From Methanobacteriota archaeon (GTDB taxonomy: Archaea > Halobacteriota > Bog-38 > Methanoflorentales > Methanoflorentaceae), in NCBI GenBank assembly GCA_028679495.1, contig JAJRBK010000005.1, positions 1 to 12,393 of the forward strand: a stretch of 12,393 nucleotides of DNA, written 5' to 3'. Under the pieces are notes generated by a model that was not told the DNA's origin, searched no databases, and worked only from the letters and a program-made list of their open reading frames with translations. Position 1 is the stretch's first letter, and the number at the start of each line of letters is the position of its first letter. The position numbers and the translations under genes are program-made. Of the stretch, positions 5,318 through 11,603 are shown piece after piece.

Positions 5318-6276
5318 TGCACCTCGACCTCGTCCGGCCTGAAGTTCGGATTAGCTGCAGATGATTCAATAGTGGTCTTAACGCCGTGGCTAAGCATGAG
5401 AAGTCCGGTATAGGCGATCATGGCGCCATTGTCCTGCAAGTACTCTGATTTTGGTCGGAAGAATTCGGCCCCCCTCTCTTCACACATAATGGCGAGCATT
5501 TCCTGCAGTCGCTTGTTAGCGCCCACGCCTCCAGCTAAGAGCAGATCTGTTTTTTTAGTCTGGGATAAAGCACGCTCGGTCACTTCGACGAGCATCGAAA
5601 AGGCCGTCTCTTGAAGGCTAAAGCATACGTCCTCAACGGGCGCGGATGATAACGTCTGTTGAGCCGCCGTTGCAAGTCCTGAGAACGAGAAGTCCATGCC
5701 TTTTACGACGTAAGGCATAGGCACATAATTCTGGGATGTGCCGGCAAGATGCTCGACTTTAGGACCGCCTGGATGCGATAACCCGGCTGACCGTGCGAAC
5801 TTATCAATACAGTTACCGATCCCGATATCTAGCGTCTCACCAAGAATACGGTATCGCTTATGTCGGTACGAAAGCACCTGACTGTTCGCACCGCTAACAT
5901 AGAGGGTGACAGGATCTTTCAGATCGGTGTTCCACCGCTCCACTTCAATATGTGCGATACAGTGATTGACTCCAACTAAGGGAACGTTGAGCCGCAAAGA
6001 CAGCACCCTAGCAGCCGTGCCCACGATACGCAAACAAGGGCCCAGCCCTGGCCCCTGCGAAAACGCGACGCCGTCAATCAAATCCGGATCAATTGAACGC
6101 AACACTTGACGGATAACGCTTGCAACGCTGCCTGCAAAATGCTGTGCAGCCTCACGCGGATGTATCCCACCTGCTATAGGTATATACGGCGCGCTCGCCT
6201 CGCAGAGAACCGTATCCTCGTTTACGAGACTTGCACTCAGGTTCCAAGCAGTGCCCTCAATGCCTAGAACGATCAT
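5302..6276 (-). CDS. kae1: KEOPS complex catalytic subunit Kae1 (tRNA t6A synthase, TsaD family)
   Basis: Kae1 transfers the threonylcarbamoyl group from TC-AMP to A37 of ANN-decoding tRNAs. The 324-residue protein is full length. Visible motifs are GIEGTAWNLSASLV at the N terminus, GGIHPREAAQHFA (36-48; commonly AxHHA), SQGPGLGPCLRIV (73-85), the metal-binding pair H105 and H109 in NHCIAH, YVSGANSQV (126-134), GETLDIGIGNCIDKFAR (146-162), FSFSGL (196-201), LAGGVGANKRLQEM (247-260) and DNGAMIAYTG with metal ligand D282. The start is an ATG 15 nt after the S27ae stop with no strong SD, so coupling with upstream translation is likely. Its KEOPS partners bud32 (overlapping) and pcc1 lie downstream. 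Confidence 0.97.
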   Translation of the reverse strand: MIVLGIEGTAWNLSASLVNEDTVLCEASAPYIPIAGGIHPREAAQHFAGSVASVIRQVLRSIDPDLIDGVAFSQGPGLGPCLRIVGTAARVLSLRLNVPLVGVNHCIAHIEVERWNTDLKDPVTLYVSGANSQVLSYRHKRYRILGETLDIGIGNCIDKFARSAGLSHPGGPKVEHLAGTSQNYVPMPYVVKGMDFSFSGLATAAQQTLSSAPVEDVCFSLQETAFSMLVEVTERALSQTKKTDLLLAGGVGANKRLQEMLAIMCEERGAEFFRPKSEYLQDNGAMIAYTGLLMLSHGVKTTIESSAANPNFRPDEVEVQWISG

Positions 6277-6291
6277 AGATTATGATGTGGG

Positions 6292-6450
6292 TCACTTTTT
6301 GAACTGTGTGTATCCACATTTGCCGCAGGAAAACCTGTCCTTATGCTCCGCGAGAAAAGCGCCCTCTCCGCAACGCGGGCAGTTTTGACGTTTCCTATTC
6401 ACCTTTCCCTCACTTACCTCGTAAAGGTCACTCGTTTTGATTTTATTCAC
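6292..6450 (-). CDS. rps27ae: 30S ribosomal protein S27ae (eS31)
   Basis: This 52-residue zinc-ribbon protein belongs to the small subunit and corresponds to the C-terminal part of the eukaryotic ubiquitin-S27a fusion. Cys pairs CPRC (24-27) and CGKC (42-45) form the zinc site, with the family stretch FLAEHKDRFSCGKCGYTQF between and after them. The frame is open further upstream, to 6573, but that part overlaps S24e and has no S27ae character. The only sensible start is GTG 6450, giving MNKIKTSDLYEV. This GTG lies inside the sequence AAGGAGGTGAATAA, which also holds the S24e stop, so the best SD abuts or overlaps the start codon. Initiation probably depends on ribosomes finishing S24e. Exact start is moderately certain; identity is firm. 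Confidence 0.92.
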   Translation of the reverse strand: MNKIKTSDLYEVSEGKVNRKRQNCPRCGEGAFLAEHKDRFSCGKCGYTQFKK

Positions 6451-6748
6451 CTCCTTCTGCGGGCTCTGAGGCTTGCGGCAGATTTCGTTTGAGTATATGT
6501 TCTCGCTCCAGTTGTTGAGCTGTCTCTGCGGATTCATATATCTTGATATATGCCGCTGTCTCTTTTTTGCCAAAGGCGGTCTTCATGTTATCCACTATAA
6601 CGAGTTCTGGGCCAACGTTGAACTGAGCCGCAACGCTGTTCTTAACCTCAACTCGTGATGGCGTGCCTGCAGGATGCAGCACTTTAACTTTTAATTCTTT
6701 TCGGTTGAGCACTACGTTGTCTTCTTCTTCTATTACTTCAATTTGCAT
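6443..6748 (-). CDS. rps24e: 30S ribosomal protein S24e (eS24)
   Basis: This 101-residue archaeal/eukaryal-specific small-subunit protein shows typical features: an opening MQIEVIEEEDNVVLNRKEL, then the conserved HPAGTPSRVEVKNSVAAQF, the strand VIVDNMKTAFGKKETAAYIKIYES, and an acidic low-complexity tail (EPAEGGE). The length is usual. GGAGGA lies about 7 nt before the ATG, which fixes the start. It sits 18 nt after the DUF359 gene and overlaps S27ae by 8 nt; its tail codons supply the purine-rich sequence at the S27ae start. Neighbouring DUF359, spt4 and rpo7 are a familiar archaeal arrangement. Confidence 0.95.
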   Translation of the reverse strand: MQIEVIEEEDNVVLNRKELKVKVLHPAGTPSRVEVKNSVAAQFNVGPELVIVDNMKTAFGKKETAAYIKIYESAETAQQLEREHILKRNLPQASEPAEGGE

Positions 6749-6766
6749 AATGATTCCTCCGTCGTG

Positions 6767-7282
6767 TTACGTGAGCGTAGCCTTCTGTATCTTTCGCAAT
6801 AGATGTTCTGCATCTTGCTGTTTCTCTGCCGTTACGGCAATTATAACCATGCCCTCGTTTGGCTGTCCGTAGACAACTGCAGTTCCCTCTGGTGCCGCCA
6901 TTACTGCTGGAATGACTGCGAGGTCCTCCTCGCCGTGCACAACGATTCGAGCTCGTTCGTGCAAGGATATTTTGCTGACGGCACGACTTACCGCATTGAT
7001 CAGCTGTCGTGATATGGTGCCGGGCGGGTTATCGACTTCATAAACCGTCCGCGGTTCAGAGTTTATTGCGTCACGGATCGTGTCAGGTACCCGTCTTCTC
7101 ATGGTGATGCCGTCAATGATGCAAATATCTGGAACAATGCCAGAGACCATGACACGATACGTTGTTATGTCGCCTACTGTCAGTATCGTTTTATACGTGG
7201 TGAGCTTCTCTGTGCAGTTTTCTTCTGAACATACATCACCAAATGGTTTCTGGAGCTCCGCTCTCAACGTATCATCGAGCAT
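6767..7282 (-). CDS. GTP-dependent dephospho-CoA kinase (DUF359 family)
   Basis: This 171-residue member of the DUF359 family is unrelated to bacterial CoaE. A Thermococcus member has been shown to phosphorylate dephospho-CoA with GTP as the last step of coenzyme A synthesis. Conserved segments seen are LTVGDITTYRVMVSGIVPDI (34-53), IIDGITMRR (55-63), NPPGTIS (85-91), and the pair GEEDLAVIPAVMAAPEG (117-133) and VVYGQPNEG (136-144), which carry the acidic and glycine-rich active-site residues of the family. The length fits. The ATG is 7 nt after the spt4 stop with no strong SD, suggesting coupling. Its place between spt4 and S24e is conserved in many euryarchaea and has no obvious mechanistic link to CoA. 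Confidence 0.92.
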   Translation of the reverse strand: MLDDTLRAELQKPFGDVCSEENCTEKLTTYKTILTVGDITTYRVMVSGIVPDICIIDGITMRRRVPDTIRDAINSEPRTVYEVDNPPGTISRQLINAVSRAVSKISLHERARIVVHGEEDLAVIPAVMAAPEGTAVVYGQPNEGMVIIAVTAEKQQDAEHLLRKIQKATLT

Positions 7283-7289
7283 ACGATGT

Positions 7290-7475
7290 TTAGCGAACCT
7301 TGAGTGCGTACTTACCAGGCAAATCGATATTCATACGCTTTGCGACTTCCGAGCGTTTAGGATCAATAATGATTAAATATCCGCTCCAGTCACGTCCGAG
7401 TGAGCTCGATCCACATACAGGGCAGGCAAGGCCATCCACGACTCGGTGACATGCTCTGCATACCTGCTCAGGCAT
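7290..7475 (-). CDS. spt4: Transcription elongation factor Spt4
   Basis: This 61-residue zinc-binding protein (formerly called RpoE'') partners Spt5 on the RNA polymerase clamp to promote processive elongation. It has CRAC (6-9) and CPVC (18-21) zinc-ligand pairs, followed by the conserved GRDWSGYLIIIDPKRSEVA and the C-terminal MNIDLPGKYALKVR. The length is typical for archaea. The start overlaps the last 8 nt of rpo7. GGAGGAGG, formed by the Glu-rich codons at the end of rpo7, lies just before the ATG, so expression should be tightly tied to Rpo7. Confidence 0.96.
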   Translation of the reverse strand: MPEQVCRACHRVVDGLACPVCGSSSLGRDWSGYLIIIDPKRSEVAKRMNIDLPGKYALKVR

Positions 7476-8046
7476 TTTTTTCCTCCTCCTCTTTCTTTAT
7501 CTTCTCTCGTGCTTCAGCCAGCCATTCTACCTTGCCTAAGGCCGCTTGACGCATAGTAAGTCCGATTTTGCTTTCTCGAGGCTCCCGCTCGTTTAGGCTT
7601 ACAGCAACGACCCGTGCTCGCAGCATGTCGCCTTCTACGATCGCCCTGCCCGTTTCTTTTCCAACCAGTCGAGCGTTCTTCTCATCATATGAAATGTAGT
7701 CGTCAGCAATTTGGCTTACGTGCAGCAATCCGTCAAGTGGCCCTAAGCCAACAAACGCTCCAAACTCAACGATTTCAACGACTTTGCCTTCGAGCACTTC
7801 TTGAAGTTCGGGCTTAAAAGTAATGGCGTTGAACGTGATATCATAGTATATCGCTCCGTCGCCGGCAAGAATCCGCCCCTCTCCTATCTCTAGAACGTCT
7901 GTTACTGCAATAATAGACCCAAGCGTTTTGTCGATGCGGCCTTCAAGCTTATCTCGCAAGAGGTCTTTTACGACGTCTATCGTATCCTCCCCTAGCCGCT
8001 CAGGCGGGAGCCGCACGGTGTCAATTAGCTTTGCTTTTTTATACAT
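7468..8046 (-). CDS. rpo7: DNA-directed RNA polymerase subunit Rpo7 (RpoE', Rpb7 homologue)
   Basis: This 192-residue stalk subunit pairs with Rpo4, binds emerging RNA and helps initiation and termination. An N-terminal tip domain spans about residues 1-80 (MYKKAKLIDTVRLPPERLG, ILAGDGAIYYDITFNAITFKP). An S1 RNA-binding domain spans about 83-168, with GKVVEIVEFGAFVGLGPLDG and LLHVSQI, then DGDMLRA-like EGDMLRARVVAV and IGLTMRQ. The C-terminal tail is Lys/Glu rich, and its codons provide the SD of spt4. The ATG overlaps the 3' end of the pyrophosphatase gene by 8 nt, with GAGGGTGAT immediately upstream. Confidence 0.96.
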   Translation of the reverse strand: MYKKAKLIDTVRLPPERLGEDTIDVVKDLLRDKLEGRIDKTLGSIIAVTDVLEIGEGRILAGDGAIYYDITFNAITFKPELQEVLEGKVVEIVEFGAFVGLGPLDGLLHVSQIADDYISYDEKNARLVGKETGRAIVEGDMLRARVVAVSLNEREPRESKIGLTMRQAALGKVEWLAEAREKIKKEEEEKNA

Positions 8047-8569
8047 TTATCACCCTCTTATACAGATCCATCGAGTATTGTATACGCTCCTTAGCGACGT
8101 CTGCTCCCTCCCATCCAATAATGCTCGTTTCTTTTCCCTCAAGCCGTTTGTACACCTCAAAAAAATGTGCAATCTCCTTGAGCACGTGACTAGGCACGTC
8201 TCCTAGATCGTTATACTCTGCATATTTCGGATCGTTGAGGGGTACACAAAGCACTTTATCATCGGCATCACCAGAATCAAGCATTTTGAGCAGGCCTATT
8301 GGTTTGGCGTCGATAACGCATCCCGGGTACGTTGGCTCGTCCATCAACATGATCGCGTTTAAAGGGTCGTTATCGTCATAGTACGTGCGCGGAACGAACC
8401 CGTATTCGCCTGGATAATGCAGTGGAGAGTACAAGACGCGATCTAAGTGAATCGCATCCCACTTCTTGTTATACTCGTATTTATTCCTGCTTCCTTTCGG
8501 AACTTCTACAACGATGAATATCTCATCAGGTGGGCGAGGACCCGTCTCAATATCTCTCCATAAGTTCAT
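8039..8569 (-). CDS. ppa: Family I inorganic pyrophosphatase with one altered metal ligand
   Basis: This soluble enzyme hydrolyses pyrophosphate to two phosphates, pulling biosynthetic reactions forward. The 176 residues match family I throughout: MNLWRDI start, VVEVPKGSRNKYEY (E22, K30, E32), LDRVLYSPLHYPGEYGFVP (R44, Y52, Y56), MLDSGDADDK (D98, D103, K105) and FFEVYK (Y140, K141). The metal signature, normally DxDPxD, reads D66-N-D68-P-L-N71, so the residue equivalent to E. coli Asp70 is Asn (codon AAC). Every other active-site residue I can check is kept. The ATG overlaps the PIN gene stop as ATGA. Placement between the PIN gene and rpo7 fits demand for pyrophosphate removal during RNA synthesis, but that link is inference. 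Confidence 0.95.
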   Translation of the reverse strand: MNLWRDIETGPRPPDEIFIVVEVPKGSRNKYEYNKKWDAIHLDRVLYSPLHYPGEYGFVPRTYYDDNDPLNAIMLMDEPTYPGCVIDAKPIGLLKMLDSGDADDKVLCVPLNDPKYAEYNDLGDVPSHVLKEIAHFFEVYKRLEGKETSIIGWEGADVAKERIQYSMDLYKRVINV

Positions 8570-8928
8570 AGCGCGTCGACCTGCAGGTATCTTTTATTTC
8601 TAAGTGTGATCACGTAGATCCTTCGCTTGTGTAACTCGTGCGTGAGGACTTTGTCGTTCGTAACAACAGCCGCTTTGTATTTAAGAGCAGTGTTGATAAG
8701 CCGTTCATCAACGCTTGAGCCATCCGCTGCCTCAACGATTGTGCACCGTTTAGAAAGGCTCAATGCAACGTTCGCTCCTTTGAAGCGCCTCCGAGCGAGC
8801 GTTTGCAGCTCTTGCAGAACAGGTTCGATTGTGGATGGCACGAACCCTAGCTGGATGAGCTGCTCGAAGACGTCGATCTTAAAATGCCACGGAATTAGAA
8901 GTGCATTTGTGTCGAGTAGGGCGATCAT
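8566..8928 (-). CDS. PIN-domain protein, putative RNase
   Basis: This 120-residue single PIN domain has the four acidic positions of the fold: D6 in LLDTNALLIP, E40 in VLQEL, D74 in SSVDERLI and D92 in VVTNDKVL. They would bind Mg2+/Mn2+ for RNA cleavage. The DTNxLLxP start and central Arg/Lys patch (ARRRFKG) resemble the archaeal PIN proteins found next to aIF2 gamma, related to Fcf1-like rRNA-processing nucleases. It has no antitoxin partner and is locked into a housekeeping operon (ATGA overlaps with aIF2 gamma and with ppa), so a role in RNA processing is more likely than a VapC toxin. The precise substrate is unknown. Confidence 0.88.
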   Translation of the reverse strand: MIALLDTNALLIPWHFKIDVFEQLIQLGFVPSTIEPVLQELQTLARRRFKGANVALSLSKRCTIVEAADGSSVDERLINTALKYKAAVVTNDKVLTHELHKRRIYVITLRNKRYLQVDAL

Positions 8929-10163
8929 CTAACGAGCATACCAGCTCCGATGAGACGCCAGCGAGATCCTATCCTCCGTGATATAGCGACTCGAGATCCG
9001 ATCTCTGCACAGATAGGCCTTTTAAGCGCTACTTCGACCGCCGAATTGCGGGCGCTGGTCGCTATGCCAACGGTCGTCGCGGTGCCTACACTCAACATAA
9101 GGGGCTCACTCGTCCGAATTGAGTCAACGTTGATTTCATCGAAGGACCCGACAACACGATCTAAAAGCTTAACGTCCATCGTGAAGGACTTCCATACAGG
9201 AGGAAGCGTTCCTGGCATGCCGGCGATTTGTCCGACAAGAGAATCACTCTTGACTAACGCAGGGTCTAACTTGGTCCCGACACCTAACAAGCCGCCTGGA
9301 GTTGCCACCTTAAGCTTTTCTTTTTCAGATAGGATGCTCACTACTGAGGTTGAAATAGGTATCCATTCTGTCTTGCCTCCGGTTTCAACGCTCCTTCCAG
9401 GCTTTATTTCGATCTCATCCTTTAATCGAAGCTCCCCTTGATTCAGTGTACCACCTATCACCCCTCCCAATAACTTAGAAATTTCAGTTCCCGGCTTATT
9501 TACGTCAAAAGATCGTGCGATAAACATTTGAGGAGGTTTAGTCAGATCGTGGGCCACACACGGTATTTCCTTTTCAATAAGCTCAATCAGCAAGTCTATA
9601 TTCACCCTTTGCTGAGCTGAAATCGGCACAATGGGTGCATGTTCTGCAACGGTCCCTTTGACGAACTCTTTGATTTGCTCGTAGTTCTCGAGCAAATCTT
9701 CGTGGGAAACGAGATCGATTTTGTTTTGTACGATAATAACCCGCTTGATTCCGATAATGTCCAGGGCCATGAGGTGCTCTTTCGTCTGAGGCTGTGGACA
9801 AGGCTCGTTTGCTGCGATAACGAGTATGGCACCGTCCATGATAGCAGCCCCTGAAAGCATGGTTGCCATGAGGGTCTCGTGGCCGGGCGAATCAACGAAA
9901 GACACGGTACGCAACGGTTCTGCCTTCGTGCCACACAGACTGCACACTTCTGAGACCGTGTACGCATCGGGGTCAGGACACTGCTGACATTTTCTGAACG
10001 TGACGTTTGCATATCCGAGGCGTATAGAGATGCCGCGCTTTATTTCCTCACTGTGTTGGTCTGTCCATATGCCTGATAGGGCAGATACCAAGGTCGTCTT
10101 GCCGTGATCAACGTGTCCTACCATTCCAATGTTTACACAAGGTTCCAAGTTCATTGCCTCCAT
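8925..10163 (-). CDS. Translation initiation factor 2 subunit gamma (aIF2 gamma)
   Basis: This GTPase subunit of aIF2 brings initiator Met-tRNA to the small ribosomal subunit. Counting from ATG 10163, G1 GHVDHGKTT is at 16-24, switch I KRGISI near 42-47, a zinc knuckle with Cys pairs 59/62 and 74/77, G3 DSPGH at 91-95, G4 NKID at 147-150 and G5 SAQ at 182-184. Domains II and III follow (RSFDVNKPGTE, GGVIGG, ATPGGLLGVGTKLDP, LMLSVGTATTVG) and the C terminus is ISRRIGSRWRLIGAG. The length of 412 residues matches archaeal homologues. The frame is open to GTG 10196 (423 residues), and ATG 10154 is also possible. I prefer 10163 because homologues begin close to VNIGMVGHVDHGK and a TATA-like site sits about 48 nt upstream. 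Confidence 0.97.
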   Translation of the reverse strand: MEAMNLEPCVNIGMVGHVDHGKTTLVSALSGIWTDQHSEEIKRGISIRLGYANVTFRKCQQCPDPDAYTVSEVCSLCGTKAEPLRTVSFVDSPGHETLMATMLSGAAIMDGAILVIAANEPCPQPQTKEHLMALDIIGIKRVIIVQNKIDLVSHEDLLENYEQIKEFVKGTVAEHAPIVPISAQQRVNIDLLIELIEKEIPCVAHDLTKPPQMFIARSFDVNKPGTEISKLLGGVIGGTLNQGELRLKDEIEIKPGRSVETGGKTEWIPISTSVVSILSEKEKLKVATPGGLLGVGTKLDPALVKSDSLVGQIAGMPGTLPPVWKSFTMDVKLLDRVVGSFDEINVDSIRTSEPLMLSVGTATTVGIATSARNSAVEVALKRPICAEIGSRVAISRRIGSRWRLIGAGMLVR

Positions 10164-10205
10164 GTACGGGGTCCGTTCTGCTTCTTTTGAATGCACGTGT
10201 CCATC

Positions 10206-10215
10206 TGTATAATAT
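10206..10215 (-). promoter_or_regulatory. Possible TATA box for aIF2 gamma
   Basis: The - strand reads CATATTATAC in the short gap between the AAA+ gene and aIF2 gamma. Transcription starting about 25 nt downstream would begin near 10186, giving a leader of about 23 nt to ATG 10163. Read-through from the AAA+ gene is equally possible. It is weak and sequence-based only. Confidence 0.3.
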
Positions 10216-10229
10216 GGGCGTATTGCTTA

Positions 10230-11513
10230 CTAGATGTTTTCATATTCGCTCATTTTAAGTTCAAATCGTCGGCTGAAATTGCTCACCGCTTCCTTCAGAT
10301 CGTCTTGTGAAAGGTCTGTCCGCTCTTCTGATAGCCCTCTTAGCACCGCCTCGCGCAGTATTAAACGCAGATCTGAGCCAGTACATCCGTCAGTTATGTC
10401 TGCCAATTCTCGTGTGTCAAATGTCCCTTGTAAGGGGGACAGTATCTTTTTGAAGATCTCCTCCCTCATATCTTTATCCGGTAGTGGGAAGTCTACGACC
10501 TTGTCAAACCGCCGCCACGCAGCTGAATCGAGCAATCTTGGATGGTTTGTAGCCCCTATTAAAAGCACTCCATCGTCGACCAGACTCACGTCGTCGATGC
10601 TCTTGAGGAGCATGTTTACCGCCCTTCTTATCGCCCCATGCTCATCGGACAGTCGGGTCTTTGCTACATAATCAAATTCGTCGATAAAGAGAATGCACGG
10701 GCTCAATCTCTTTGCGAGGGTGAACACCTTTCCGATGTTTTTTGACGTCTCCCCGAGGTATTGCGAGGTGACCATCGACAGTCGCACCTCTAAAAACGGA
10801 AGGCCTAGCTCTTTTGAGAGCGCTCTAGCGACGGATGTCTTTCCCGTGCCTGGTGGGCCAACGAAGAGGAGTTTGCCAATCTCAAAAAGCTCAATTTCCT
10901 TCAAGTACTCTCGGTACTGTATCGCCTTTACTATTTGTTGAACCTCCTCAATCTGTTCGTCAGTCAGCACGAGCTTTTGGAGGCTTTCTCTCACGTCCTC
11001 GGGTGCAGAGATCGCAACGAGCTTCAGCATATCCTCCGCCTCTTCTCCCTCGCCTGCGATTTCATCTATGAGCGACTGTATCCATCCCCTGTCGGTTTCT
11101 TTAGGCCTGTTGAGTGAACGCACCTTGCGGTAATCTACATCCGCTAAGCCTGTTTTTCCGAAGTAATAAGCGAGTACGGGGTTCTGCTCAACACGCGAAA
11201 GTGAATCATGGTTTGTAAACCATTTGGCGGCTAGGTCAGGCACTGTGAGGTTTATTCTAGCGCCGAACTCCTCAAACGCAACGAAAGGCAGCGATTTGAC
11301 TAACGCCCCTCCGTGTGGAATCCCATAAATCCTATCAATCGTGCTCTCTGAAACGACAATTGGCCTGTCGACTTTGCGGTCTTTCGCGTTCCAATAGCCC
11401 TTTCTGATATTAGGCGGCAAGTCATTCTCGTCGAGTTGTTCGTTGTTGTTATAGATATGCGCGGTGAGGGCCAACTCGACGATATTGAGGACCTGGTCAT
11501 TTCCGTTTTCCAT
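10230..11513 (-). CDS. AAA+ ATPase with an unrecognised N-terminal domain
   Basis: This 427-residue protein has a single classical AAA module in its C-terminal half. Visible are Walker A GPPGTGKT (219-226), a pore-loop-like SQYLGET with Tyr252, Walker B ILFIDEFD (274-281), sensor 1 in GATNHP (N323), an arginine-finger candidate WRRFD (333-337) and sensor 2 GSDLR (379-383). The first 200 residues (VLNIVELALTAHIY, STIDRIYGIPHGGALVKSLP, AAKWFTNHDS, NPVLAYYFG) match no domain I know; they have no transmembrane segment or zinc site. It therefore resembles a single-ring unfoldase or remodelling ATPase, with substrate unknown. I chose ATG 11513 over TTG 11531 and ATG 11522 because AAAGGATGA lies at SD distance before it. 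It lies downstream of map, with a TATA box between, and upstream of aIF2 gamma. Confidence 0.88.
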   Translation of the reverse strand: MENGNDQVLNIVELALTAHIYNNNEQLDENDLPPNIRKGYWNAKDRKVDRPIVVSESTIDRIYGIPHGGALVKSLPFVAFEEFGARINLTVPDLAAKWFTNHDSLSRVEQNPVLAYYFGKTGLADVDYRKVRSLNRPKETDRGWIQSLIDEIAGEGEEAEDMLKLVAISAPEDVRESLQKLVLTDEQIEEVQQIVKAIQYREYLKEIELFEIGKLLFVGPPGTGKTSVARALSKELGLPFLEVRLSMVTSQYLGETSKNIGKVFTLAKRLSPCILFIDEFDYVAKTRLSDEHGAIRRAVNMLLKSIDDVSLVDDGVLLIGATNHPRLLDSAAWRRFDKVVDFPLPDKDMREEIFKKILSPLQGTFDTRELADITDGCTGSDLRLILREAVLRGLSEERTDLSQDDLKEAVSNFSRRFELKMSEYENI

Positions 11514-11553
11514 CCGAATCATCCTTTGCAAGCTAGTGTATTCTGTTTGAAAA

Positions 11554-11563
11554 GCATATAAAG
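11554..11563 (-). promoter_or_regulatory. TATA box upstream of the AAA+ gene
   Basis: The - strand reads CTTTATATGC in the map-AAA+ gap. Its centre is about 46 nt upstream of ATG 11513, so a start of transcription about 25 nt downstream would leave a leader of about 20 nt containing the SD-like AAAGGA. This is the best promoter-like site in the - strand gene string. Confidence 0.5.
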
Positions 11564-11603
11564 ATTCGGTTGGCGCAGAGAACGTGCAGATGGCCTTACG
11601 TAC

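Noticed and set aside
6451..6573. N-terminal extension of S27ae to an upstream start at 6573.
   Set aside because: It lies wholly inside the S24e gene in another frame and has no S27ae-like sequence; archaeal S27ae is normally about 50-70 residues.
8566..8928. VapC toxin of a toxin-antitoxin pair.
   Set aside because: No antitoxin gene is adjacent; both neighbours are housekeeping genes joined by ATGA overlaps.
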